From contig CANLZY010000001.1 of the NCBI GenBank assembly GCA_947495685.1, positions 124,001 to 188,000 on the forward strand: a stretch of DNA of 64,000 nt, read 5' to 3'. The notes below the pieces were generated by a model. The model worked only from the letters and a program-made list of their open reading frames with translations. It ran no database searches and had not been told where the DNA came from. How positions within the stretch are numbered: the first letter of the stretch is position 1; each line of letters opens with the position of its first letter. This document shows positions 1 through 8,902 of the stretch, in pieces. The translations under genes and the position numbers were made by a program. This stretch comes from an uncultured Tropicimonas sp. Lineage in GTDB: Bacteria > Pseudomonadota > Alphaproteobacteria > Rhodobacterales > Rhodobacteraceae.

Positions 1-1
1 C

Positions 2-3000
2 CAGCGCAAACGCTATTGGGTCGAGCCGCCGCAATCGGATGCGGCTCGACCTGTTTCCATTCCGGCGGCGGCTTCGGTGGCCGCTGCACCCGTTGCGTAC
101 GAGGAACCGATGACAGAAACGAGCCCAACCCCACAGGCAGAGCGCGGCCCACGGTTGACGCAGGAATTGCTGGCGATGCTCTCGGATCTGTCGGGCGAGG
201 ATCTGGGCGCGGCGGATGCCGGGGTTCCGTTCCTCGAACTGGGGTTTGATTCGCTGTTCATGGGGCAGGTTAGCCAGGCGATCGGCAAGACGTACGGCGT
301 CGAGGTCACCTTCCGAACGCTGTTGGCCGAGATGCCCAGCGTCGAGCTCTTGTCGGCGCATCTGGACAATGTCTTGCCGCCGGAAGAGGCCGCCCCGGTG
401 CACGTCGCCACTCCGGCACCTGCGGCCGCGCCAACCGCCGTGGGGGCACCAGTCCCTGTTGCCGGGGCCACTCCTGCGCCTGTCGCGCCGTTGGCTGGCG
501 ATATCGGGGCCGTGATGCAAGCCCAGATGCAGGCCATGCAATCCTTGTTTTCGGAGCAGTTGCGAGTACTCGGCGGCGGCAGCCCAGTGGTCGCCCCGGT
601 GCTGCCGCAACCGGCGCCGGTTCAACCCGCCCCTGCGCCAATGCCTGCTTCGACGGTTGCCACGGCCGGTACGTCGATGTCGGCGCCCCCCACTGGAGGC
701 TTCAAGACCGGTCGCGGGCCGGATGTCTCGGGCGGGGCGCTGGATGCAGCCCAGGCAGCGTTCGTCGCGGACCTCGCCCGGCGGTATTCCGACCGCTTCG
801 CCAAGTCCAAGGCCTATACTGCCGACCATCGCGGCGCGCTGGCCGATCCGCGCACGGTGTCGGGGTTCCGGGCGGAGTGGAAGGAACTCACCTTCCCCGT
901 CGTCGTCGAAGAGGCCCAAGGGGCCTATTTCAAGGATGCAGATGGCAACCGCCTGATCGACCTGGTGAACGGGTTCGGGCAGACGGCGTTCGGCCATTCG
1001 CCCGATTTCGTCTCCAGGGCCGTGGCCGACCAGATGACGCGCGGCTATCCCATCGGCCCGCAGAGCGATCTGGCAGGGCCTGTCGCGGACCGCTTTGCCC
1101 GGTTGACGGGGCACGAGCGGGTCACCTTCTGCAACACGGGGTCCGAGGCGGTGATGGCTGCGATGCGGCTGGCGCGCACGGTAACGGGGCGCGAAAAGGT
1201 TGTTGTCTTCAGCGGCGACTACCACGGCCAGTTCGACGAGGTTCTGGTCAAGGGCAAATCGCGCGGCGGCGCGCCGGCGGCGTTGCCCATTGCGCCGGGG
1301 ATCCCGCGCTCGGGCCTGACCAACATGACCGTGCTGGCCTACGGCGCGCCAGAATCGCTGGACTGGCTGCGGGAGAACGCACACGACATCGCGGCGGTGC
1401 TGGTCGAGGCGGTGCAAAGCCGCCACCCGAACCTGCGTCCGGCAGATTTCGTGCGCGAGGTGCGCAGGATCACCGCGCAATCGGGCACCGCGCTGGTGAT
1501 GGACGAGGTCGTCACCGGGTTCCGAACCCACATGCGCGGCATGCAGGGCGTCTGGGACATCAAGGCCGACATGGCCACCTATGGCAAGGTCGTCGGTGGC
1601 GGCATGCCCATCGGTGTGCTGGCGGGCGATGCGCGTTTCATGGATGCGCTGGATGGCGGCACATGGCAGTTTGGCGACGATAGCAAGCCCGAGATTGCGC
1701 CGACCTTCTTCGCCGGCACGTTCGTGCGGCATCCGTTGGTTCTGGCGGCTGTTGACGCCGTTCTGAGACATCTGGAAACCGACGGCGAAGCGTTGTTTTC
1801 CGATACCGCTGCCCGTGCGGCTCGTCTGGCCGATGATCTGCGGGCAGCGCTGGCCCGCCGCGGATTGCCCGACCTGGTCGAGAGCTATTCCAGCTGGTTC
1901 GTACTGAATGTCACCCAGCGCGACCCGCGCGCCACCTTGCTCTATGCGCTGATGCGCATGGAGGGGGTGCATGTGCTCGACGGGTTCTGCGGCTTCCTGA
2001 CCACAGCCCATACGGATGCCGACTGCGCCGAGGTTCTGCGGGCCTTCGAAACGGCGCTGGATGCCTTGCAATCCGTGGGCATCCTGATCGGAGAACCGGC
2101 CGATAGTGCAACGTCGGCCTCGACCACTCCAGCCCCGACCACGGCCATTCCGCTGACCGAAAACCAGCGGGAAATCTGGATGGTGCATCAGCTGGGCGAT
2201 CTGCCAGCTTGCAGTTTCAACGAGAGCGTGTCGGTCCATCTTGACGGCGCGCTGGACATGACCGCCTTGAAAGGCGCGCTGGACGATCTGGTTGCGCGCC
2301 ACGACGCGCTGCGGATGGTATTTTCGCGCGACGGTCAGCAGTTCGACATCGCCGAGGCTCCGGAATTGCCGTTCGAGGCAATGGATCTGCGCGAAGAAGC
2401 CGATCCACAGGCCGCGCTGGCGGGCGCATTGGACCGCGACGCGCGCACCCCTGTCGACATCACCAACGGTATCCCGCTGCGCGCTGCCGTGTTCCGGCTG
2501 GATGACGCCGCGCATATCCTCATCCTGACCGCCCACCACATCGCCGTCGACGGCTGGTCCTATGGTGTGATGTTCGAAGATCTGGCCGCGTTCTATTCCG
2601 CGCGGGTCGACCAACGGACGGCCGATCTTCCGCCGGCCCCGTCGTTTGCGGCCCACGCCATGCAGATGACGGGCAAGGGAGCGTCGGCGGCAACGCGCGC
2701 TTTCTGGAAGAAAGAGTACAAGACGGTCCCGCCGCTGCCCGAACTTCCGACCGACATGACGCGTCCGGCCATCAAATCCTATGAGGGCGCGACGACCCAT
2801 GGCGGCATTGACGCCGCCACGTTGAAGGCCGTGCGCAAAGCCGGTGCCAAGCTGGGGTGTACGCTGTTCGGCACCCTGTTCGGGGCCTTGCAGGTCACGC
2901 TCGGGCGGCTCACCGGCTCTGATGACGTGGTCATTGGCGTGCCGACAGGCGGGCAGGCCCAGTTGGAAGACCAGTCGCTGGTTGGCCATTGCGTGAACAT

Positions 3001-5299
3001 GTTGCCGGTCCGGGCGCCCTTTGCCCGAACCGACAGCCTTGGCGCGCATCTCACGCGTGTCTCCGGCCATCTGCTGGAAACCTTCGACCATCAGGACACG
3101 ACCTATGGTGCACTGGTGCGCGACCTGGAGATCGAGCGATCGTTGAACCGGATGCCGCTGACGGAGGTTCAGTTCAACCTTGAGCGCAGCGCTGGTGCCA
3201 TCCCGATGGGCCCCGTCACCGCGCGCCCGGTGACAAACGCCAAGGCGGCAGCCAATTTCGACCTGTTTTTCAACGTCGTGGAATCCGCAGACGGTCTGCG
3301 GGTGGATGTGGACTACAATTCAGCGCTCTACACAGCTGCGACGGTTGAACGCTGGATCGGCCACTTTGCCAACGTACTGAAATCGCTGGTTGCGGATGCG
3401 CAGACGCCCATCGCCGAACTGCGGTTGATGGACGGCGCACGAGTGCATGATTTGGTCGACATTTTCAATGACACCACCATGCCCTATGACAGCGCCGCGA
3501 CGTTGACCGATCTGGTGGCACGCAGCTGCGCCGCACGGCCTGACGCGGTCGCCATCAAAGACAGCCAGGGGGCGATGACCTACGGCGCGCTTGCCGCCCG
3601 CAGCGATTCCCTTGCGGCCCTGCTGCAAGAAACGGTGCCGACACCGGGCCAACGGATTGCCGTCGCCCTGCCGCGTGGGGCCGGAATGCTCGCGGGACTA
3701 ATCGCGGTGATGAAGGCGGGCCATGCCTATGTGCCGCTCGACCCCGACCAACCGGCAGAGCGCCTGCGCCAGATCGTGGACACCGCGCAGGTCGCCGCAG
3801 TTCTGGGCGATGGCAGCGGGATGGCATTTGCCGATGCTGCCGGTATCCCGGTTATTGACGCCAACGCGGCCCAGGAGGGCGCAGCCCCCGCACCGGTGGC
3901 GCGCGACCCGATGGCGCCGGCCTACGTTATCTTCACCTCCGGCTCCACCGGCACGCCCAAGGGCGTCGAGATCCCGCACCGCGCCGTGGTCAACTTCCTG
4001 ACCTCGATGCTGCGTGAACCTGGACTCAGCGCCGATGACAGCCTTCTGGCGGTGACGACAGTGATGTTCGACATCGCGGTGCTGGAACTGTTTGGCCCAC
4101 TCGTGGCGGGGGGGCGGGTCGTGATCGCGGACCGCAGCGAGGTCCTGGACGGTTTCCGACTGGCGGAGCGCGCGGGGCGGGATGACATCACCGTGCTGCA
4201 GGCGACGCCGACCCTGTGGTCGATGCTGCTGGAGGCCGGGCTCGAACCCCGCCCCGGTTTGAAGATGCTGGCCGGCGGCGAGCCGCTGGCGGATGACCTG
4301 GCTGACCGCCTGTTGCAAGGCGGTGGCGCGTTGTGGAACATGTACGGCCCGACCGAAACCACCATCTGGTCGGCCCTGAAACAGCTGTCGCCCGGCGCAC
4401 CCGTCACCATCGGTGGTCCGATCGGCAACACCGAACTGCATGTGCTGGACACGGCCGACCAGGTGGCGCCGATCGGCGTGGTCGGGGAGCTGAACATCGG
4501 CGGCGACGGATTGGCGCGTGGCTACTACGGTCGGGCGGACCTGACCGAGGCCGCCTTCCGGGATGTGCATCTCGATGGCAGGGCGCGGCGCCTCTATCGC
4601 ACCGGGGACCTCGCCATGCGGCTGACCACGGGCGAGATCCGGGTGCTGGGGCGCATCGACACGCAGGTCAAACTGCGCGGTTACCGGATTGAACTGGGCG
4701 AGATCGAAACCCGGCTGCGCGCGGTTCCGGGGGTCACGGCTGCGGCCGTGGCGCTGCGCGCTCGGGCCAATGGCGACAAGCGGCTGGTCGGCTACCTGGT
4801 GGCCGAGCCCGGCGCGACGCTGGATCATGCGGAGGTACGGGCGGCCCTGGCCACGCAGATGCCGGACTACATGGTGCCCCAGATGTGGGTCGACCTCACG
4901 GCGCTGCCGCAGACCGGCAACGGAAAGCTCGACCGCAAGGCGCTGCCTGAACCCGAAGACACGGCGACCATCACGCCACTGCGCACAGCCGTGACCGCCG
5001 ACACCGAGACCGAAAGGCGGATCGCCGAAATCTGGGCCGGTGTGCTGGGGGTGGAAGAGATCGGCGTGACCGACACGCTGTATGCGTTGGGAGCAGATTC
5101 GCTGGTGATCTTCCGCATCGCGGCGCGGATGCTGGACGATGGGCTGAACCTGGAGGCCCGGCACGTTTTGGCCCATCCCACGATCCGTGAACTGGCCATG
5201 TTTGCCGACAGCCGCGCCCCTGCGGATGCCACCTCGTCGCGGCCGTCATTGCGCGATTTCCGCCAGGGCGCGCGCCGCAACACTCAGAAGGTGTCCTGA
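2..5299 (+). CDS. Hybrid PKS/NRPS megasynthase, C-terminal part: (PKS)-ACP-aminotransferase-C-A-T
   Basis: The reading frame is open to the left edge and begins QRKRYWVEP, the usual sequence closing a PKS acyltransferase region, so the gene starts upstream of the window. Domains in order: an ACP (LGFDSL, carrier Ser codon at 251); a long Ala/Pro linker; a class-III PLP aminotransferase, about 720-2080, with Lys in TYGKVVGGG (codon at 1586); a condensation domain with intact HHIAVDG (about 2534); an adenylation domain with FTSGSTGTPKG, NMYGPTETT, YRTGDL and NGKLDRK; and a second carrier domain (LGADSL, about 5090). An aminotransferase between PKS and NRPS parts is the layout of mycosubtilin/iturin and McyE-type synthases, where it turns a beta-keto thioester into a beta-amino acyl group. 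My alignment of the A-domain pocket reads roughly D-I-L-Q-M-A-M-I-W, near glycine-type codes; this is an inference. The next module starts 3 bp downstream. Confidence 0.93.
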   Translation, partial: QRKRYWVEPPQSDAARPVSIPAAASVAAAPVAYEEPMTETSPTPQAERGPRLTQELLAMLSDLSGEDLGAADAGVPFLELGFDSLFMGQVSQAIGKTYGVEVTFRTLLAEMPSVELLSAHLDNVLPPEEAAPVHVATPAPAAAPTAVGAPVPVAGATPAPVAPLAGDIGAVMQAQMQAMQSLFSEQLRVLGGGSPVVAPVLPQPAPVQPAPAPMPASTVATAGTSMSAPPTGGFKTGRGPDVSGGALDAAQAAFVADLARRYSDRFAKSKAYTADHRGALADPRTVSGFRAEWKELTFPVVVEEAQGAYFKDADGNRLIDLVNGFGQTAFGHSPDFVSRAVADQMTRGYPIGPQSDLAGPVADRFARLTGHERVTFCNTGSEAVMAAMRLARTVTGREKVVVFSGDYHGQFDEVLVKGKSRGGAPAALPIAPGIPRSGLTNMTVLAYGAPESLDWLRENAHDIAAVLVEAVQSRHPNLRPADFVREVRRITAQSGTALVMDEVVTGFRTHMRGMQGVWDIKADMATYGKVVGGGMPIGVLAGDARFMDALDGGTWQFGDDSKPEIAPTFFAGTFVRHPLVLAAVDAVLRHLETDGEALFSDTAARAARLADDLRAALARRGLPDLVESYSSWFVLNVTQRDPRATLLYALMRMEGVHVLDGFCGFLTTAHTDADCAEVLRAFETALDALQSVGILIGEPADSATSASTTPAPTTAIPLTENQREIWMVHQLGDLPACSFNESVSVHLDGALDMTALKGALDDLVARHDALRMVFSRDGQQFDIAEAPELPFEAMDLREEADPQAALAGALDRDARTPVDITNGIPLRAAVFRLDDAAHILILTAHHIAVDGWSYGVMFEDLAAFYSARVDQRTADLPPAPSFAAHAMQMTGKGASAATRAFWKKEYKTVPPLPELPTDMTRPAIKSYEGATTHGGIDAATLKAVRKAGAKLGCTLFGTLFGALQVTLGRLTGSDDVVIGVPTGGQAQLEDQSLVGHCVNMLPVRAPFARTDSLGAHLTRVSGHLLETFDHQDTTYGALVRDLEIERSLNRMPLTEVQFNLERSAGAIPMGPVTARPVTNAKAAANFDLFFNVVESADGLRVDVDYNSALYTAATVERWIGHFANVLKSLVADAQTPIAELRLMDGARVHDLVDIFNDTTMPYDSAATLTDLVARSCAARPDAVAIKDSQGAMTYGALAARSDSLAALLQETVPTPGQRIAVALPRGAGMLAGLIAVMKAGHAYVPLDPDQPAERLRQIVDTAQVAAVLGDGSGMAFADAAGIPVIDANAAQEGAAPAPVARDPMAPAYVIFTSGSTGTPKGVEIPHRAVVNFLTSMLREPGLSADDSLLAVTTVMFDIAVLELFGPLVAGGRVVIADRSEVLDGFRLAERAGRDDITVLQATPTLWSMLLEAGLEPRPGLKMLAGGEPLADDLADRLLQGGGALWNMYGPTETTIWSALKQLSPGAPVTIGGPIGNTELHVLDTADQVAPIGVVGELNIGGDGLARGYYGRADLTEAAFRDVHLDGRARRLYRTGDLAMRLTTGEIRVLGRIDTQVKLRGYRIELGEIETRLRAVPGVTAAAVALRARANGDKRLVGYLVAEPGATLDHAEVRAALATQMPDYMVPQMWVDLTALPQTGNGKLDRKALPEPEDTATITPLRTAVTADTETERRIAEIWAGVLGVEEIGVTDTLYALGADSLVIFRIAARMLDDGLNLEARHVLAHPTIRELAMFADSRAPADATSSRPSLRDFRQGARRNTQKVS

Positions 5300-5302
5300 C
5301 CC

Positions 5303-8107
5303 ATGAACGATGCCCGTATCGAACTGGACAGTCCGGAAGAGATCATTGGCGAATTCCCGGTCACCACAACCCAGGAACGCTGCTGGTTCCTGGACAAGGT
5401 GCAGCCCGGCAATCCGGCGCTGAATGTCGCGATCCGCTGGGAACTGCGCGGCAAGGTCTCTGCCGAGAACCTTGAACACGCCTTCCTGACTGTGATCGAG
5501 CGGCACGAGGTCTTGCGGACCCGCTTCGTGGAACGGGACGGTGCGCCGATGCAGCAGGTGGTCGCCCATGTGCCGTTCCGGTTGGGGGAACTGGACCTGC
5601 GCACCCAACCCGCCACCGACCGCATGGCGCGGATCGATGCGATCGCCCACGAGGAAGCGGCCCGTCCGTTTGACCTGCGTCAGCCGGGATTGATCCGGGC
5701 CACGCTGGTGCGGTTCGAGGCTGACCGCGCGATCCTGCTGATCGTGGCGCATCAGAGCTGTTTCGATGGGTTTTCCATTGGCGTGCTGGGCCGCGAGATC
5801 GGGACAGCGACGCAGGCCTTCGAAGAAGGTCGGGTGCCGGACCTGCCGGACCTGCCGTTGCAATACGGTGACTTTGCGCTCTGGCAGAAAGAATACCACG
5901 ACAGCGGCGTACTGGAGGAAGAGGGCGCCTATTGGCAACAAACCCTGCAGGACGCGCCCTATTTCGAGATCCCGACCGACAAGCCGCGCCCCGCCCAACA
6001 GAACCCGGACGTGCAGATGATGCATTTGCCGCTGCCCGATGGGTTCCACGACCGGCTGGAACAGCGTGCACGCGATGAGGGTGTCACCGCCTTTACGTTT
6101 GGCACCGCAGTGATCAGCGCCTGCCTGCACCGGATGACAGGAGCGTCGGAGGTGCTGATGGGCACCCAGATCGCTGGTCGAATGGACGTGGACCTGGAAC
6201 CGCTGATCGGCGTGTTTATCAACAACCTGGTGCTGCGGTTCAACACCGATCCCGACACCCGGTTGAGCGATCAGATCGGCCTGGCCCGCGATGTGGTGCA
6301 GGGAGCATTGGCGCACCAGAACATGCCGTTCAACCGGCTGGTCGAACGTCTGAACCCGGTGCGAAATGCGTCCAGAAATCCGATAATTTCAATCAATTTC
6401 AATTTGATGCACGTGTTTCTTCAAGGAAAGCATTATGGTGGGTTCGAGCTGATCTCGGTACCGTCGCATTCTCCGGGCTCGGTCTATGACCTGCAATTCG
6501 TCATCATCGGACGCCCGTCCGCCGGATGGCAGTTGACGGTCGAATACCAGACTGACCTGTTCGAAGCCGCGACCGTCGAACGAATCATGACCTTTGTGCG
6601 CGACGGCTTCGAGATGGCGTTGGCACGCCCGGACATGCGGCTGGCGGATATTCCGCTGGACCCGATCCTGGAGGCGCGTCGTGACAACGACGGCGCCGGG
6701 CTCAAGCGGGTCGAGGAAACGTTGAAGGCGCATCCGATGGTGGACGAGGTCGCCGCAGTGCACGCCAACGAGGGCAGCTATGCCTTTGTCAGTCCCGCGA
6801 ACACCGGAACCCGTCCGTTGGAGCGCCTGCCGGAAGAACTCATGACCTTTGCGGCCGGCCGGTTGTCGTCGGACGAAATGCCGCTCGGTGTGTCGGTGCT
6901 GGCCGGGTTTCCCCGGACATCGCGCGGCGACATCAACCGCAGCCTACTTACGGTGCCGCGACATGTGGGCCGGGCGCAGGCTGCGGTGGCAGGGAAACCG
7001 ACGGAAGTCGATCCAGCTGTCGAAAGCCGGCTTCGCACGCACTGGTTGGACATACTGTCGGTGACCGACGTGCCGGCCGGTGCGACGTTCTTTGAACTTG
7101 GCGGGCACTCCCTGTTGGTGGTGCGCCTGCTGGCCCGGATTCGCGAAGACTGGGGGCTGGAACTGGGTATCGCCAGTGTCTACGAACACGCCACCCTACC
7201 GGATCTGGCGGCGCTGATGTCGGAACGGATCGACCGGGCACGTCCACCCGAGGACGAGGATTGGCGCATTCTGCGGCTGCATCGCGAGGGCGACGGACCG
7301 CCGCTGATCGCGATCAACAATGCTGCCACGATACTGGCTGTCCAGCCGGAGTTGGCCAATCCGGGACCATCAATCTGTGTTCGGCTGTTTGATGGCAACC
7401 GCGGCATCGATCAATCCCCCCGTAGCTTCGAGCAGATCGCCAGCGAATACGCCAAGGTGATCCGCAAGGCGCAACCCGAGGGTCCTTACCTGCTGTTCGG
7501 GATTTGTGTTCACGGAAATATCGCGCTGGAAGCCGCCCGTATCCTGCAGGCCGAAGGGCAGGAGGTGCGCGGGGTCGTGATGAAAGACGTCTGGGAGCCA
7601 GGGTTCGTCGACTGGACCCGCACGGACGTCGGGGCCCGACGTCAGAACAAGCTGCATTCATTGCGCAATCGAATTCGGATGGTCCGGGATGGAACGCTCA
7701 GCCTGTCGGCGTTGCTGGGCAGTTATCGTGCCGTCCGCGCGACCGGTATCCTGCAGGCCGCTCGCGCCATGGGCCTGATCGATCGCGTGCGGTGGTCGGA
7801 CCTCGAGGAAGAGCAGGAACGGTTCATCAAGTATATCTCCGCAGCGCGGGATGTGTATCGGCCCGGTCCGCTCGACATTCCGGTGTTGCACGTCGTGACC
7901 CGGATCACCCCGCAGGGCGGCGCTTTCCCTGATTCCATCGGTTGGGAAGAGATCGTGACCGGCCCGCTGAAAACGGTGCGGTTGGACGAGGTTCTGGTGC
8001 ATGGCAGCCATAGGATCGGGGTCGAAAGGCTGGGGGCCGAGATCGAAAGCTTCCTTCAGGAAAACGATCAGCGCGCCCAGTCGACGTCGTCGGACACGCC
8101 CCGGTAA
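5303..8107 (+). CDS. NRPS termination protein: C - vestigial A - T - TE
   Basis: This 934-aa protein follows the hybrid synthase after 3 bp. It has a condensation domain (about residues 10-440), a stretch resembling only the C-terminal adenylation subdomain (about 470-560, ending in GDINRSLL where A domains have GK-DR), a carrier domain (LGGHSLL, Ser603) and a thioesterase (about 650-920). Three oddities are visible. The condensation motif reads HQSCFDG (150-156), so the second, catalytic His of HHxxxDG is Gln151. The large catalytic core of an A domain is absent. The TE nucleophile elbow is GICVHG with Cys735 instead of Ser; an Asp (VMKDVWEP) and His (HGSHRIG) complete a plausible triad. It probably releases the product of the upstream synthase. 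Its carrier would need loading in trans, or it may pass the chain on without adding a residue. Confidence 0.9.
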   Translation: MNDARIELDSPEEIIGEFPVTTTQERCWFLDKVQPGNPALNVAIRWELRGKVSAENLEHAFLTVIERHEVLRTRFVERDGAPMQQVVAHVPFRLGELDLRTQPATDRMARIDAIAHEEAARPFDLRQPGLIRATLVRFEADRAILLIVAHQSCFDGFSIGVLGREIGTATQAFEEGRVPDLPDLPLQYGDFALWQKEYHDSGVLEEEGAYWQQTLQDAPYFEIPTDKPRPAQQNPDVQMMHLPLPDGFHDRLEQRARDEGVTAFTFGTAVISACLHRMTGASEVLMGTQIAGRMDVDLEPLIGVFINNLVLRFNTDPDTRLSDQIGLARDVVQGALAHQNMPFNRLVERLNPVRNASRNPIISINFNLMHVFLQGKHYGGFELISVPSHSPGSVYDLQFVIIGRPSAGWQLTVEYQTDLFEAATVERIMTFVRDGFEMALARPDMRLADIPLDPILEARRDNDGAGLKRVEETLKAHPMVDEVAAVHANEGSYAFVSPANTGTRPLERLPEELMTFAAGRLSSDEMPLGVSVLAGFPRTSRGDINRSLLTVPRHVGRAQAAVAGKPTEVDPAVESRLRTHWLDILSVTDVPAGATFFELGGHSLLVVRLLARIREDWGLELGIASVYEHATLPDLAALMSERIDRARPPEDEDWRILRLHREGDGPPLIAINNAATILAVQPELANPGPSICVRLFDGNRGIDQSPRSFEQIASEYAKVIRKAQPEGPYLLFGICVHGNIALEAARILQAEGQEVRGVVMKDVWEPGFVDWTRTDVGARRQNKLHSLRNRIRMVRDGTLSLSALLGSYRAVRATGILQAARAMGLIDRVRWSDLEEEQERFIKYISAARDVYRPGPLDIPVLHVVTRITPQGGAFPDSIGWEEIVTGPLKTVRLDEVLVHGSHRIGVERLGAEIESFLQENDQRAQSTSSDTPR

Positions 8108-8120
8108 GGGCGTGGTCGCG

Positions 8121-8837
8121 TCAGGCGTGTCTCGGCACCGACACCTGACCCTCTCGAAGGGTTATGTGCATCGGTTCCGGTGTGCGGGCGGCAATTGCCC
8201 CAACGAAATCCGGAGCAAGATCCAGGTGACACAGGGACCAATCCCGTGTCACCTCGCCCGGTTTACGGATCGCCAGCAGGCGGGCCGGTGTGTCGGGCGA
8301 CAGGGTGACGTCAAAGCTGTCCAGCGGCAACGACAGCCCGGTGCCAAGTGCCTTGACCATTGCCTCCTTGCGGGTCCAGCAGCGAAAGAACCCGGCGCTC
8401 CAGGTGTCTGGCGGCAAGGCGGCGAGGTCCGCGTTTTCCCGCGCGGAGAAGAACCGGAGCGCCACGGCTGGCTCAACCTCGCGAAATTGCTCGATGTCGA
8501 GGCCAAGCAGGTCCGTCCCGGCATCCGGTGCGACAACCAGCGCAGCCGTTCCGCCTGCGTGGCTGAGGTTGAACGTCGGGCCGCCCGGCACCTCAGGCTT
8601 GCCGTGATCGCCATAGGCAAACCACAGGCTGTCGGCGCGGGTGCCGCAATACCCCGACAGGACCTGCCGCAAACGCCCGCGCGCGGCCTGGTAACGGCTT
8701 CGGTCGCGGTCGAACACGAAGCGGCCTGCCCGCGCCTGCTCGTCCGGGGACAACAGCGCCGCAAGCCCGGCAGTTTCCTCCGCCGACCTGTCGAGGGGCC
8801 AGATCCACAGATCCACGTTCATCCACGTTCCCGTCAT
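8121..8837 (-). CDS. Sfp-type 4'-phosphopantetheinyl transferase
   Basis: The enzyme moves the phosphopantetheine arm of CoA onto the carrier-domain serine of PKS/NRPS proteins. The Sfp-family signatures are present: GKPEV followed by FNLSHAGG, the Mg-binding LLGLDIE, and RCWTRKEAMVKALG. The length of about 238 aa is normal. I chose ATG 8837 because AAGG sits about 7 nt upstream. A second ATG at 8822 (MNVDLW) is possible; the longer TTG start at 8882 is less likely. The gene converges on the NRPS with a 13-bp gap and diverges from the hydrolase gene. Its position strongly suggests that it activates the two neighbouring synthases. Confidence 0.92.
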   Translation of the reverse strand: MTGTWMNVDLWIWPLDRSAEETAGLAALLSPDEQARAGRFVFDRDRSRYQAARGRLRQVLSGYCGTRADSLWFAYGDHGKPEVPGGPTFNLSHAGGTAALVVAPDAGTDLLGLDIEQFREVEPAVALRFFSARENADLAALPPDTWSAGFFRCWTRKEAMVKALGTGLSLPLDSFDVTLSPDTPARLLAIRKPGEVTRDWSLCHLDLAPDFVGAIAARTPEPMHITLREGQVSVPRHA

Positions 8838-8902
8838 GTGTTGCCTTGGGTCCTTGTGCACTTTAGCCCTCGGACAAGACAATGGTCGAGAGAGAGCGCC
8901 AC

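Noticed and set aside
3698-5176. 492-codon minus-strand frame
   Set aside because: Mirror of the adenylation-carrier region of the synthase; GC-rich third positions keep the opposite strand open and no protein motif is present.
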